Source: Promethearchaeota archaeon Loki_b31
GTDB lineage: Archaea; Asgardarchaeota; Lokiarchaeia; Sigyniarchaeales; SOKP01
Length of the DNA: 44,153 bases
Assembly: GCA_005222975.1 (NCBI GenBank)
Contig: NJBI01000028.1
Coordinates: 1 to 44,153, forward strand
Reading direction: 5' to 3'
Shown here: in pieces, positions 36,123-44,017 of the stretch
Numbering within the stretch: the stretch's first letter is position 1
Layout: every line of letters begins with the position of its first letter
The notes under the pieces: model-generated
What the model was told of the DNA's origin: nothing
The model's input: only the letters and a program-made list of their open reading frames with translations
Database searches by the model: none
Made by a program: the position numbers and the translations under genes

Positions 36123-37162
36123 GGACTGTGCATTTCTTTAATGTCCAATTCAGGGACTTTTAAAATAGCTCCGCATTGAACAGGACAGCTAAAACATCCG
36201 TATTCTTTTACTTTATATTTGTTTATATTAATGGAGGACAATAACTTTGATTTTTCGTAAGGAAAATCATACATTCCTATTCCAGACCAATTTTTAATAG
36301 GAGAATCTCCAGTTTCCGCACAAATTGTGTTTCCACTAGTAGTACCAAAATAACGAAAAATTGTTCGCATGAGATTTGGTGGAGAAACCATTCCGACCTT
36401 GAATCTTCGTATAATTTTTACCATTCCAAACATCTTCCCTAAAAGAGCCATTTTCACAGAAGTTATTGGTTTAATCTTCATTACTTTATAATAATCCTTT
36501 ATTAAACTCAAAAAATTCTCGCGGTTACAGATTACAACTTTCTTATTTCCCTTAAGAACTATCATTTTTAGTTTTTTTGAACCCATAACGGCTCCTAAAC
36601 CAGAACGTGCAGCGATTCTTCCTCTATCATTCGCAATTCCTGATATTTTAGATAATTTTTCCCCTGCAAGGCCTATTCCTGCTGTTTTTATTAATTTTCC
36701 ATGTTTTTTTTTTAATATCTTTTCTGTTTCTATAACATCTTTCCCCCAAATATCAGAAGCATCTAAGATTTCAGCTTTGCCATCAATTATTGAAATATAT
36801 TTTGGGCTTTTAGCAGCACCTTTAACCAATATTCCATCATAACCACATTTTCTTATAGCAGGTCCAAAAGTACCTCCACTATTTGCATCACCCCACGTTC
36901 CCGTTAGCGGGGATTTCCCTACAACCATAAATCTGCCTGAGAAGGGAGCTGCAGTACCTGTTAGTAGACCAGGAAAAAATCCTATAATTGACTCGGGGCT
37001 TAAGGGTTTTACTTTTGAGTCCATTCTTTCATATAATAATCTACACCCTAACCCATATCCTCCCATGAATTGACGGTACATGTTTTCAGGAAGCTCCTCC
37101 TCCTCAAAACTATTGTTTGTTAGATCAAACCATAAAACTTTCTCAAAAAAACCATAATTCAT
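36123..37162 (-). CDS. aldehyde:ferredoxin oxidoreductase, N-terminal part (frameshifted gene)
   Basis: The enzyme oxidises aldehydes to acids with ferredoxin, using a tungstopterin and a [4Fe-4S] cluster. The cofactor domain shows QFMGGYGLGCRLLYE, PFSGRFMVVGKSPLTGTWGD, NSGGTFGPAIRKCGYDGI and ARSGLGAVMGSKKLK. The cluster motif CFSCPVQC (CxxCxxxC) lies near residue 315. Up to KEMHSP the reading is normal. It then slips into a meaningless 45-residue tail ending at 35963, while the neighbouring frame carries the true continuation. The start is an ATG at 37162. The aldehyde substrate is not predictable. Confidence 0.88.
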
Positions 37163-37340
37163 AAATTAAACCAGATTTGCCTTGAATTAATCTATCGGAT
37201 AATTAAATAGAAGAAAATTCATATTAATATTTTAATTAATTGTTCTTTAAAGTAAAACTTCGAAACATATAAATATGTCATTTTTTTATTAATATATTAG
37301 TTGCTAAGATTGTCCAATATTGCGAGTTACATATTTCACC

Positions 37341-37348
37341 TTTAAATA
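37341..37348 (+). promoter_or_regulatory. TATA box before a small ORF
   Basis: CACC-TTTAAATAG strongly resembles the chaperone-cluster promoter (TACC-TTTAAATAG). It lies 97 bases upstream of the putative ATG at 37445, which gives a leader of about 75 bases. Confidence 0.45.
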
Positions 37349-37444
37349 GTTCAACAGATTAAGGGTATATCGTACAAGATTTAAGCGATAGAGCTTTTGT
37401 TGCGAAAGGTTATTCAATTTATAATAAGTTAATTGAGGTATTTT

Positions 37445-37654
37445 ATGTCGGTTATCCAATCTCTTAAAAAAGATAATATAAATATGTATATCGATTGGGA
37501 TCGGTACAAGAACATGTTTTACAACAATATTTACTTGGAAGATTATAAGTTCGTAATTAAAATGCCACTTTTACCTCAAAAGAACAGCCAAATGGATATT
37601 AAAATCAAAAAATTTAACTTAACAAAATATACATATTTAATTTCTTACGATTAG
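37445..37654 (+). CDS. small orphan protein (69 aa)
   Basis: I recognise no family. The ATG at 37445 is supported by GAGGT six bases upstream and by a good TATA box at 37341; a TTG at 37433 is in frame but less convincing. The protein is rich in lysine, asparagine and tyrosine and has no cysteines or membrane segment. It converges with the 47-residue zinc-ribbon gene on the other strand. Expression signals rather than homology support it, so it remains tentative. Confidence 0.4.
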   Translation: MSVIQSLKKDNINMYIDWDRYKNMFYNNIYLEDYKFVIKMPLLPQKNSQMDIKIKKFNLTKYTYLISYD

Positions 37655-37687
37655 TTTTAAACTTGTGCTCAATTATTGATGAGCTTT

Positions 37688-37831
37688 TTAATTAGAGTCA
37701 GTTTTATTTGATTTATTTTTCTCTTTTAAATATCGATTCCAACATGAAAAGCAAATATAGTTAGCGTTTTCTAACTTAACAAGATCTTTATTCGAACGGA
37801 GCATTCCACATTTTGAACACTTTTTCTTCAT
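37688..37831 (-). CDS. tiny zinc-ribbon protein (47 aa)
   Basis: The minus strand encodes MKKKCSKCGMLRSNKDL ... ICFSCWNRYLKEK before a stop. The pairs CSKC (5-8) and CFSC (27-30) form a treble-clef or ribbon zinc site, and the tail is lysine- and asparagine-rich. It follows the RNase J-like gene by 68 bases on the same strand and may be cotranscribed. The spacing of the cysteines and the basic tail argue for a real RNA- or DNA-binding micro-protein, but there is no direct evidence for its partner. Confidence 0.6.
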   Translation of the reverse strand: MKKKCSKCGMLRSNKDLVKLENANYICFSCWNRYLKEKNKSNKTDSN

Positions 37832-37899
37832 ATTTTCTTTTCTACACCAAGTTGTATTAATTTAATTTCCTTTTAATTAGTTTTAGTTTAGGCACTTCA

Positions 37900-39366
37900 C
37901 TATAAATTTATGGATTCATTTTTTGTAGGAATTATTATGTTAATGTCTGAATTTCTAAAAAATATTTCAAAAAAATGTGGTTGTTCAGTGTGAATAGGGA
38001 TTAAATGTTCAGGATTTACCGTTTTTATAAAGTTTATTAAATGGTGTGGCATCGCATGTCCTGAAGCATGTATTCTATAAGAAGGAATTCCAATTTTGCG
38101 GAAAAATCGACTTAAAGTCCTATTATTATCAATAAATTCTTCAGTATAAGGGTCAATACTAGAAGAAATAAATGCGCCCTTGAAATGTGGATTAAGTTTT
38201 TCTATAATATCTTTTCGCAATGAAGTAATGTAAAAGAAAAAACCACTATCTAACTCTTTTAAATCGTTATATTTTATTAAACGATGTCCCTTCTCTTCTT
38301 TGTATATCGCTTGTCTTATTTTTTCTTGCCAACGATACTTCACAGCTCCTATAGTTAAAATTAAAATGTGATCATCCGCGGTTATATTCGGATTTTTCAT
38401 ACTTTCGTAAATGTCATCTTTATTCAAAAGGAAATAAAAATAAGCGTCTTTTTCAGTTATGATAAATTTCCATCCAAATTTTTTTGCAATTGAAGAAAAT
38501 GTTCTAAAACGGTCCCAATCTAAACGATCAAATTTTACTAATAGAAAATCAAAAGGGTTTTTGGTAAATAACTGTTCTAAATTTTGTTCTACATTATTTT
38601 CGGACTCAATTGCTCCCTTATGGATGTGTGTACCTTCACAAATTAAGAGTTTAATCTTACCTTCACGGGGTTTTTGAATTTCTCCTTTATTATTTTCTTG
38701 TTTGTGTAGCACTTTAAGAGTGTGTTTTATCTCGTTTAGAAAATCTTGAGTCATAGAAGCTAAAGGGCCGTGCATACGAAAATCTCCAGTGTAAACAACA
38801 ATACCTCCAGAAGATTTAATGATGAAACCATAAGCGGCTGGGATTGAATGATCTACATGCACCGGTATTATTTCTAATCCCTTAATATCAAGAATATCGC
38901 CCGTACGAAACAGGTTCCAGTTTAATCCGCCATAATTATTAGTGATTGAATTTTTTGAACATTTATAATAAGCAGAAATAATTTTTTTAGTAAAAACTCC
39001 CGTATAAATTGGTATGTTTCTATTTACAAATGACAATCCAAAAAAATGATCTTTATGAGGATGACTGACAAAAATTCCATCGATATTCGTTTCCAAATCA
39101 TTATAATCTTGGTTTTTATTAGCCTTATAATCAGTATATAAATTATCGATTGAAAAGTTTTCCGCTTTAGGTAATAATCCTAACATTATTAATTCTTTGA
39201 TTGAATTTGGTGCTTCATATCTTTCGTATTGATCATTAAAATCTTTTATGTTAATTCCAAAATCAAGCAAGACTTTCACATCATATGTAAAATCTTCTAA
39301 AAGAATAATATTGCCTCCTACTTCATTTACACCCCCTAAAAATGTGAACCTTACCTTTGCTTCCAT
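37900..39366 (-). CDS. RNase J-like / beta-CASP metallo-beta-lactamase protein (488 aa)
   Basis: FTFLGGVNEVGGNIILLE begins the fold. SHPHKDHFFG gives the HxHxDH zinc motif at 102-107, PVHVDHSIPAAYGF the fourth histidine, and IVVYTGDFRMHG the bridging aspartate. A beta-CASP-type insertion follows, with CEGTHIHKG, and the C-terminus has RIHASGHAMPHHLINFIK and HLIPIHTEQPHFF. This is the layout of RNase J and related 5' exonucleases/endonucleases that process RNA. The insert is longer and more divergent than in well-known RNase Js, so a different nucleic-acid or nucleotide substrate is possible. Cytosolic; single gene with a zinc-ribbon gene downstream. Confidence 0.88.
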   Translation of the reverse strand: MEAKVRFTFLGGVNEVGGNIILLEDFTYDVKVLLDFGINIKDFNDQYERYEAPNSIKELIMLGLLPKAENFSIDNLYTDYKANKNQDYNDLETNIDGIFVSHPHKDHFFGLSFVNRNIPIYTGVFTKKIISAYYKCSKNSITNNYGGLNWNLFRTGDILDIKGLEIIPVHVDHSIPAAYGFIIKSSGGIVVYTGDFRMHGPLASMTQDFLNEIKHTLKVLHKQENNKGEIQKPREGKIKLLICEGTHIHKGAIESENNVEQNLEQLFTKNPFDFLLVKFDRLDWDRFRTFSSIAKKFGWKFIITEKDAYFYFLLNKDDIYESMKNPNITADDHILILTIGAVKYRWQEKIRQAIYKEEKGHRLIKYNDLKELDSGFFFYITSLRKDIIEKLNPHFKGAFISSSIDPYTEEFIDNNRTLSRFFRKIGIPSYRIHASGHAMPHHLINFIKTVNPEHLIPIHTEQPHFFEIFFRNSDINIIIPTKNESINL

Positions 39367-39571
39367 AATATTCGTCTTTTTAGAATTATGTTAATATTTG
39401 ATAATTATCTACTCTTAAGTCAAAATCTAACAATAAAACTACCATTAATTTATATAAAAATATTTGTACAAAAAAATTAAAATTATTACAGTAATTTCAA
39501 AAGGAAAAAATCCAAGATTAAGAACTTCTGCCAAAAAAAAATGTTAAACTAAAATTAGAATGTATTTCATC

Positions 39572-39579
39572 TTTAAATT
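39572..39579 (+). promoter_or_regulatory. possible TATA box for the ncRNA candidate
   Basis: TTTAAATT preceded by CATC lies about 25-30 bases before the first paired element of the RNA candidate, the spacing expected of an archaeal promoter. The flanks are AT-rich, so chance is not excluded. Confidence 0.3.
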
Positions 39580-39599
39580 AATACTTTATTCAATAAAAA

Positions 39600-39750
39600 A
39601 AAAAAGAACAAAGATCCTCTAATTTGAGCCGAAATATATAGGTTAAGAGATAATTAAACTCGTGTTAGAGTTTAATAGAGGGCTTAATCAGGCGTACGAA
39701 GCGTTTTATCGCCTTGAAATCCAATGTTAGCTCAAATTATCTGGAATCCT
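39600..39750 (+). ncRNA. candidate structured RNA with a three-way junction
   Basis: An outer nine-pair stem joins AATTTGAGC (39621-39629) to GCTCAAATT (39730-39738), flanked by partly paired GATCC/GGAATC. Inside are two arms. The first joins GGTTAAG (39641) to CTTAATC (39683-39689) and contains a perfect nine-pair hairpin, ATTAAACTC/GAGTTTAAT with loop GTGTTA (39653-39676). The second joins AGGCG to CGCCT (39690-39714), with a small inner ACG/CGT stem. It does not match the conserved bases I know for RNase P RNA, SRP RNA, 5S rRNA or tRNA. The class is unknown. Confidence 0.45.
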
Positions 39751-39755
39751 TAAAA

Positions 39756-39775
39756 ATAGTTTGTTTTTAAACTAT
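39756..39775 (+). terminator. hairpin following the ncRNA candidate
   Basis: ATAGTTT and AAACTAT pair perfectly around a GTTTTT loop, just after the RNA candidate. The T-rich loop would suit an archaeal termination or 3'-end site. Confidence 0.35.
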
Positions 39776-40020
39776 ATAAAATCTATTGAAAATGATTTTT
39801 TTCTATGACGATAGAACAAATTAAATCATTTAAATAAGAGCTATTCCGACAAAAATGTTTATTTTAAAGGTTTTCTTCTATTGTGATTCAAAATCTTGAC
39901 TTTTTGGATCATATTCCAAGAATTTGTTAGCAAATTATGATCAAATTAAAACTTTTCTAAAAAAAAATAAATTGTGATTATTGCGGAGTTTGGAATTTAT
40001 TATAAAATAAAAAGAATTGC

Positions 40021-40665
40021 TTAGTCAAATTTTAGCCAAGCTTCACAAGTTCTTAACGCGCTAAATTTTTGTAGTTTTGCGTTAGCTAAATCCACAGCAT
40101 CTTGAGCGATAACGTGTTTTTTGAATCCTGCTTTTTCGAGTTCGTCTACTTTATAAGTAATTGTTGTTATGATTTTAGTTGACATTTTTTCCGTGTATTT
40201 TAAGCTTTTTTCTTTAAGGTTTTTATCGTTTACCTCTAAGGATTTTAATTCGTTAATATATCCCTTTTTATCCAGGTTGTCAAGTTTATATTGGAGGAAA
40301 TCCATAGCTTGCCTGCGCAAAAGAATGGCGTCGTAAATAATCTGCTTATGATCTTTCGAATAAGCAGCAAGAAATATCCCGTAAATAGTGATTCCTGCTA
40401 TGACGAACGCTAAAATTTCTGCTATGAAGCTAAAAACCCAAATTACAATAACAGTACCGTAAAGAATTGGAAAATAAGCAAAAATTACGATGAATAAGCT
40501 AATTATTAAAGCGAATTTTAGTAATGTATTTCTTTTTTTTTCAGTGATATCCCATAGGACGGTGTGTGTTGCTTCGGTATCAATAGAACGATTAAACGCC
40601 ACTTTTATTTTCCCAACGGCAATTTCTTTTAGATCTTCCAACTCGGTTGACTTATTTTCTACCAT
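40021..40665 (-). CDS. two-helix membrane protein with cytosolic coiled regions (214 aa)
   Basis: Two adjacent membrane helices (about 48-73 and 77-100) are flanked by a soluble N-terminus of ~45 residues and a charged, helical C-terminal domain of ~110 residues (DAILLRRQAMDFLQYKLDNLDKK and onward). The pattern is a hairpin membrane anchor. No enzyme motif or cysteine pair is present and I do not recognise the family. It starts at an ATG with GTAATAA upstream and no clear ribosome-binding site. It is divergent from the protease gene at 40870. Confidence 0.65.
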   Translation of the reverse strand: MVENKSTELEDLKEIAVGKIKVAFNRSIDTEATHTVLWDITEKKRNTLLKFALIISLFIVIFAYFPILYGTVIVIWVFSFIAEILAFVIAGITIYGIFLAAYSKDHKQIIYDAILLRRQAMDFLQYKLDNLDKKGYINELKSLEVNDKNLKEKSLKYTEKMSTKIITTITYKVDELEKAGFKKHVIAQDAVDLANAKLQKFSALRTCEAWLKFD

Positions 40666-40810
40666 TATTATTACATCGTTTTACTCTTGTAGGATTTAAA
40701 AAGATTAGAACTAATAAAGATTTGTCTAATTATTCATAATAGTCTCTAATCGTTTGAATATAGAATTAATGTGATTTCTAAGTTTAATTTATTAGATCTT
40801 CATCAAAGTA

Positions 40811-40818
40811 TTTATATA
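40811..40818 (+). promoter_or_regulatory. TATA box for the C25-like protease gene
   Basis: TTTATATA lies 59 bases before the ATG at 40870. Transcription should begin near 40838-40845, which makes the in-frame GTG at 40837 an unlikely start. Confidence 0.45.
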
Positions 40819-40869
40819 GAAAATGTTATATAATTTGTGACGATATTTAAAGGCTTTAGAAGAGCTTTT

Positions 40870-42612
40870 ATGTCTAACAAAATTAGAGGATTTCTTATGA
40901 CAATTTTGAAAAATAATAAAAATCTTTCTATAAGCATTTTATTTGCATTATTTGCATTAAGTCTTTGTTTTACATCTTACTCATTTAAAAATAATTCAGA
41001 TACATTTATTCTTCATCCAACAATTAATACAAATGATTCTTTTGAAATTATAAGTGTGGTTGAACCAATCTCTGCTTATGATCCAATTCCCCCTTATTCT
41101 TCTCTAAATGAAACAGTTGTGTTAATAATAGAAAATTCCCTATGGGGGATTAGTGCTGTTCAAACTGCTGTGGATCAATATGAGCAAGATTTAAAGGATA
41201 CAGGTTATACAACTATAAAACACACTAATTCGATTTCAACAGTCCAAAATCTTAAAAATCTTCTTCAATCATGGTACACCAACAATAATTCTGTAGGAGT
41301 TGTCCTTATTGGTAATTTACCGTATGCTCAATATTATCATCCTCCGGGAGGTGATTTCAATGCTGAAACATTTATATGTGATTTATATCTCATGGATATG
41401 GATGGTAATTGGTGGGATCTTAATACTGATGGTGTGTATGATAAGCATAATGCCTCTATAGGAGCTAATATTTATCCTGAGATCTATGTGGGGAGAATTG
41501 ATGCTACAAATAGGGCTTTAGGAGGTCAAACTAATTCACAAAATATAATAACGCTATTAAATAGATTTCATTCCTATAGGATAGGAGGTGTTTCTCGCTC
41601 TCATAGAGCAATTACATACATCGATGATGATTGGCAAGCGTGGGCAGATGGAACTTACGATAATTGGCCTGGATGGTTAGACAATGCTTATTCAAATCGA
41701 ACTGATGTACATACTCCTACAACTGCCACAACTGCAAATGATTGGTTGAATACTAGATTATTACAAGATTATGAATTTGCTCATCTATGTGCTCATAGTG
41801 GAGCTAGTCCAGGTACACACTATTTTGGTCCAGGAGGGAGTGGTGAAGGAACAGTTACTTCAACTCAAATACACACGAAACTAAACGCTCCAGCTTTTAA
41901 CTTTTATAACCTATTTTGCTGTCATGGTGCTGATTGGATTACACAAGATTGTTTGGCAACTACATATTTATTTTCTGGTCCACGGTCTATTTCTGTTCTT
42001 GGGTCAACTAAAACAGGAGGCATGTTAGATGGTGCAGATTTTTATGATAGTTTGGGAAATAACATGACATTTGGAAAAGCACTCGATGATTGGTTTCAAT
42101 CTATGACAACTTATTCTAGTGATTATATTCAATGGTTTTATGGATTGAGTATCTTAGGAGATCCATTTTCAACAATTCATTATGATTGTACAGTTTTAAC
42201 CCCTACAATTTATTCATCTACTCATCCAGCATCTAATCTGTGGAGTTCTAATACGCTCCCCTTATTTAATTGGACTAATCCGAGTGATGTAAATGGTATC
42301 GCTGGATCTTATTATATTATTGACCAAAATCCAGCAACAATTCCTACATCATCAACAGGTAATTTTACTAAATATACAGGAGTTCAAGTTTCATCATCTC
42401 TGTCTGATGGGTCCTGGTATATTCATGTCGTAGCTAAAGACAATGTTGGAAATATTGGCAATACAGCTGATCATTATCAAGTGAATATAGACACCACAGG
42501 ACCAACTCTATCATTAATTTCATTATGGATTCCCATAATATTGTTCCTCATAGCGTTCATTGCTGCTGCTTTCGCTATTGTTTACTTAATTATTAAAAAA
42601 AGAAGATCTTAG
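40870..42612 (+). CDS. secreted, membrane-anchored C25/caspase-like cysteine protease
   Basis: A signal segment (LSISILFALFALSLCFTSYSF) is followed by a caspase-like domain. It has strands such as VVLIIENSLWGISAV and VGVVLIGNLPYAQY, a YVGRIDA element, a candidate catalytic histidine in LCAHSG (about residue 308 from this start) and cysteines in LFCCHGADW (about 350). This pairing is typical of the gingipain (C25) group. An Ig-like domain follows (about 470-555), then a membrane helix and a basic end (KKRRS), so the enzyme faces outside and is held at its C-terminus. ATGs at 40870 and 40897 are both possible; the former is used. Confidence 0.8.
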   Translation: MSNKIRGFLMTILKNNKNLSISILFALFALSLCFTSYSFKNNSDTFILHPTINTNDSFEIISVVEPISAYDPIPPYSSLNETVVLIIENSLWGISAVQTAVDQYEQDLKDTGYTTIKHTNSISTVQNLKNLLQSWYTNNNSVGVVLIGNLPYAQYYHPPGGDFNAETFICDLYLMDMDGNWWDLNTDGVYDKHNASIGANIYPEIYVGRIDATNRALGGQTNSQNIITLLNRFHSYRIGGVSRSHRAITYIDDDWQAWADGTYDNWPGWLDNAYSNRTDVHTPTTATTANDWLNTRLLQDYEFAHLCAHSGASPGTHYFGPGGSGEGTVTSTQIHTKLNAPAFNFYNLFCCHGADWITQDCLATTYLFSGPRSISVLGSTKTGGMLDGADFYDSLGNNMTFGKALDDWFQSMTTYSSDYIQWFYGLSILGDPFSTIHYDCTVLTPTIYSSTHPASNLWSSNTLPLFNWTNPSDVNGIAGSYYIIDQNPATIPTSSTGNFTKYTGVQVSSSLSDGSWYIHVVAKDNVGNIGNTADHYQVNIDTTGPTLSLISLWIPIILFLIAFIAAAFAIVYLIIKKRRS

Positions 42613-42742
42613 ATCTTCTATATAAGAAAAAAATTCCAAAAAACATTCCACCTAACATTGGACCTATTCCTATAGCTAAAAAATTACTATAAATACCTAA
42701 ACAATTTCCTCTATTTTTAGAATTTGAGATATCTAAGATCAT
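42593..42742 (-). pseudogene. short MFS transporter remnant
   Basis: The minus strand reads DISNSKNRGNCLGIYSNFLA then IGIGPMLGGMFFGIFFLYRR before a stop. This resembles the start of the second half of an MFS protein (the usual RGxxxGxYxxxxxxGxxxGPxxGG). The frame is only 49 residues long, has no upstream body (a stop lies just before), and overlaps the protease 3' end. It appears to be decayed transporter DNA, different from the copy at 7816-8005. Confidence 0.5.
42601..42619. repeat. 19-base near-palindrome at the protease stop codon
   Basis: AGAAGATCT and AGATCTTCT flank a single T. It covers the last codons and stop of the protease gene and the 3' end of the MFS remnant on the other strand. 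It may be a 3'-end hairpin or a rearrangement point. Confidence 0.4.
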
Positions 42743-42789
42743 ATTCAATTATTCATGCTGAATATAGTCAGATATCTAATAAATTATGT

Positions 42790-43986
42790 TTACTTTGATT
42801 TCATAAATTTCGCATATTGCCACATTCGGATTAAAACTCGTACACCCTCCTCAGGAAAATAAACAGGTATGCCATGATCTTGTAAATATGCTACAAATTT
42901 CTCTTTTCTTGTATTATAGCAAGTTAATATAATCGGTTTTTTATATTTATTTTTATATTTTATCAGCTCATCAAAAATTGCGATAAAAAACTCTTCCATC
43001 ATATCACCGAAATTCCTCATTGTCTCAACACTCGGATTATTTTTCAGGTAATCTGGAACATTTAATAGATTTTTAAAATATTCAGTTCCCATAAGTCCAT
43101 AAATTATAAGGGAGTCTATCTCATCACTTTTTAATAAGATATCGGGTAACACATTCAGATAATTCTGCATGTCGTCAGAGTAGGTTAAATCAATTGGATT
43201 AATAGTAGAGGCCGTTTCAGGCATCCAAGGTTTTAATTTTTCTTGTAATTCTTCGCTTAATAATGGTACTACCATTCCATTGCTTTCAAATAAATCAGAC
43301 ATTAAGGAACCAGGACCGCCGCCTAATGTTAGAATACCTACTCGATTTCCTTTTAGGAGGGGGAGTGTATCAAAACCATTAAGAAGATTTAACATTTCAA
43401 TACTACTTTTTACTTCAATAGCCCCTGTTTGTTCACAAATTGAATCAATAACAAAACTCGGAGATATAATCGCAGCTGTATGAGATTTTGCTGATCTTGA
43501 ACCAGCTTCAGTTAGACCAATAGGAATTATTACAATAGGTTTTTTTGGATTAATACTTTCAACCATTTCAATAAACTTTTTACCTCTTCGAACAGTTTCA
43601 ATAAATAGACCGATACAGGTTGTATCTTCATCCTCTTCTAAAGCTTCTAAATAATCTACTATATCCGTATTAACCTCATTACCGACCGAAATAATTTTTG
43701 ATATACCTACACCAATTTTGTCGCTAATAGCTATTAAAGGCTGAACAGCAAATGTTCCTGACTGTGAAATTATCGAAACACCTCCTTTTCTGGGGGGCCA
43801 TGGAACATGAGTTATATTTAATAATGGAGCTACAACTTCGCCTGAACAATTTGGACCCATAATTTTAATCCCGTATTTATCAGCAATCTCTTTCATTTTT
43901 TCTTGTCCTTCTTTATTCCCAACTTCCAGGAATCCCCCTGATAAAATAATTACATGTTTTAGAGATAAGTGTTGAATAAGACAAAT
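42790..43986 (-). CDS. ADP-forming acyl/acetyl-CoA synthetase alpha-type subunit, 5' end missing
   Basis: In ADP-forming synthetases, acyl-CoA plus ADP and phosphate gives the acid plus ATP and CoA. The end of the CoA-binding domain (VIILSGGFLEVGNKEG, MGPNCSGEV) lies upstream of the first ATG at 43896. The ligase domains follow, with ISQSGTFAVQP, ISVGNEVNTDIVDYLE and the phospho-histidine loop RSAKSHTAAI. The homology continues upstream without any start codon to about 43985 and then stops, and the sequence changes character. The gene therefore lost roughly its first 100 codons, probably at a contig join. No beta (ATP-grasp) subunit is present. Confidence 0.85.
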   Translation of the reverse strand: MCLIQHLSLKHVIILSGGFLEVGNKEGQEKMKEIADKYGIKIMGPNCSGEVVAPLLNITHVPWPPRKGGVSIISQSGTFAVQPLIAISDKIGVGISKIISVGNEVNTDIVDYLEALEEDEDTTCIGLFIETVRRGKKFIEMVESINPKKPIVIIPIGLTEAGSRSAKSHTAAIISPSFVIDSICEQTGAIEVKSSIEMLNLLNGFDTLPLLKGNRVGILTLGGGPGSLMSDLFESNGMVVPLLSEELQEKLKPWMPETASTINPIDLTYSDDMQNYLNVLPDILLKSDEIDSLIIYGLMGTEYFKNLLNVPDYLKNNPSVETMRNFGDMMEEFFIAIFDELIKYKNKYKKPIILTCYNTRKEKFVAYLQDHGIPVYFPEEGVRVLIRMWQYAKFMKSK

Positions 43987-44017
43987 TATCCTGTTATACT
44001 ACTCAAAAGTACAGCCA

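Larger units (their letters stand above)
39367..40020. other. 650-base gene-free region
   Basis: No convincing reading frame occurs on either strand. The left ~230 bases are simple AT-rich DNA with the divergent upstream region of the RNase J-like gene. The middle holds the structured-RNA candidate at 39600-39750 and a hairpin at 39756-39775. The right part holds an 11-pair hairpin (39883-39893 with 39902-39912). G and C rise locally over the RNA candidate. Confidence 0.7.

Noticed and set aside
39600..39750. RNase P, SRP, 5S rRNA or tRNA identity for the structured RNA
   Set aside because: The conserved sequence blocks I know for these RNAs are not present, and no T-loop or CCA-like end is seen; it is left as an unknown class.
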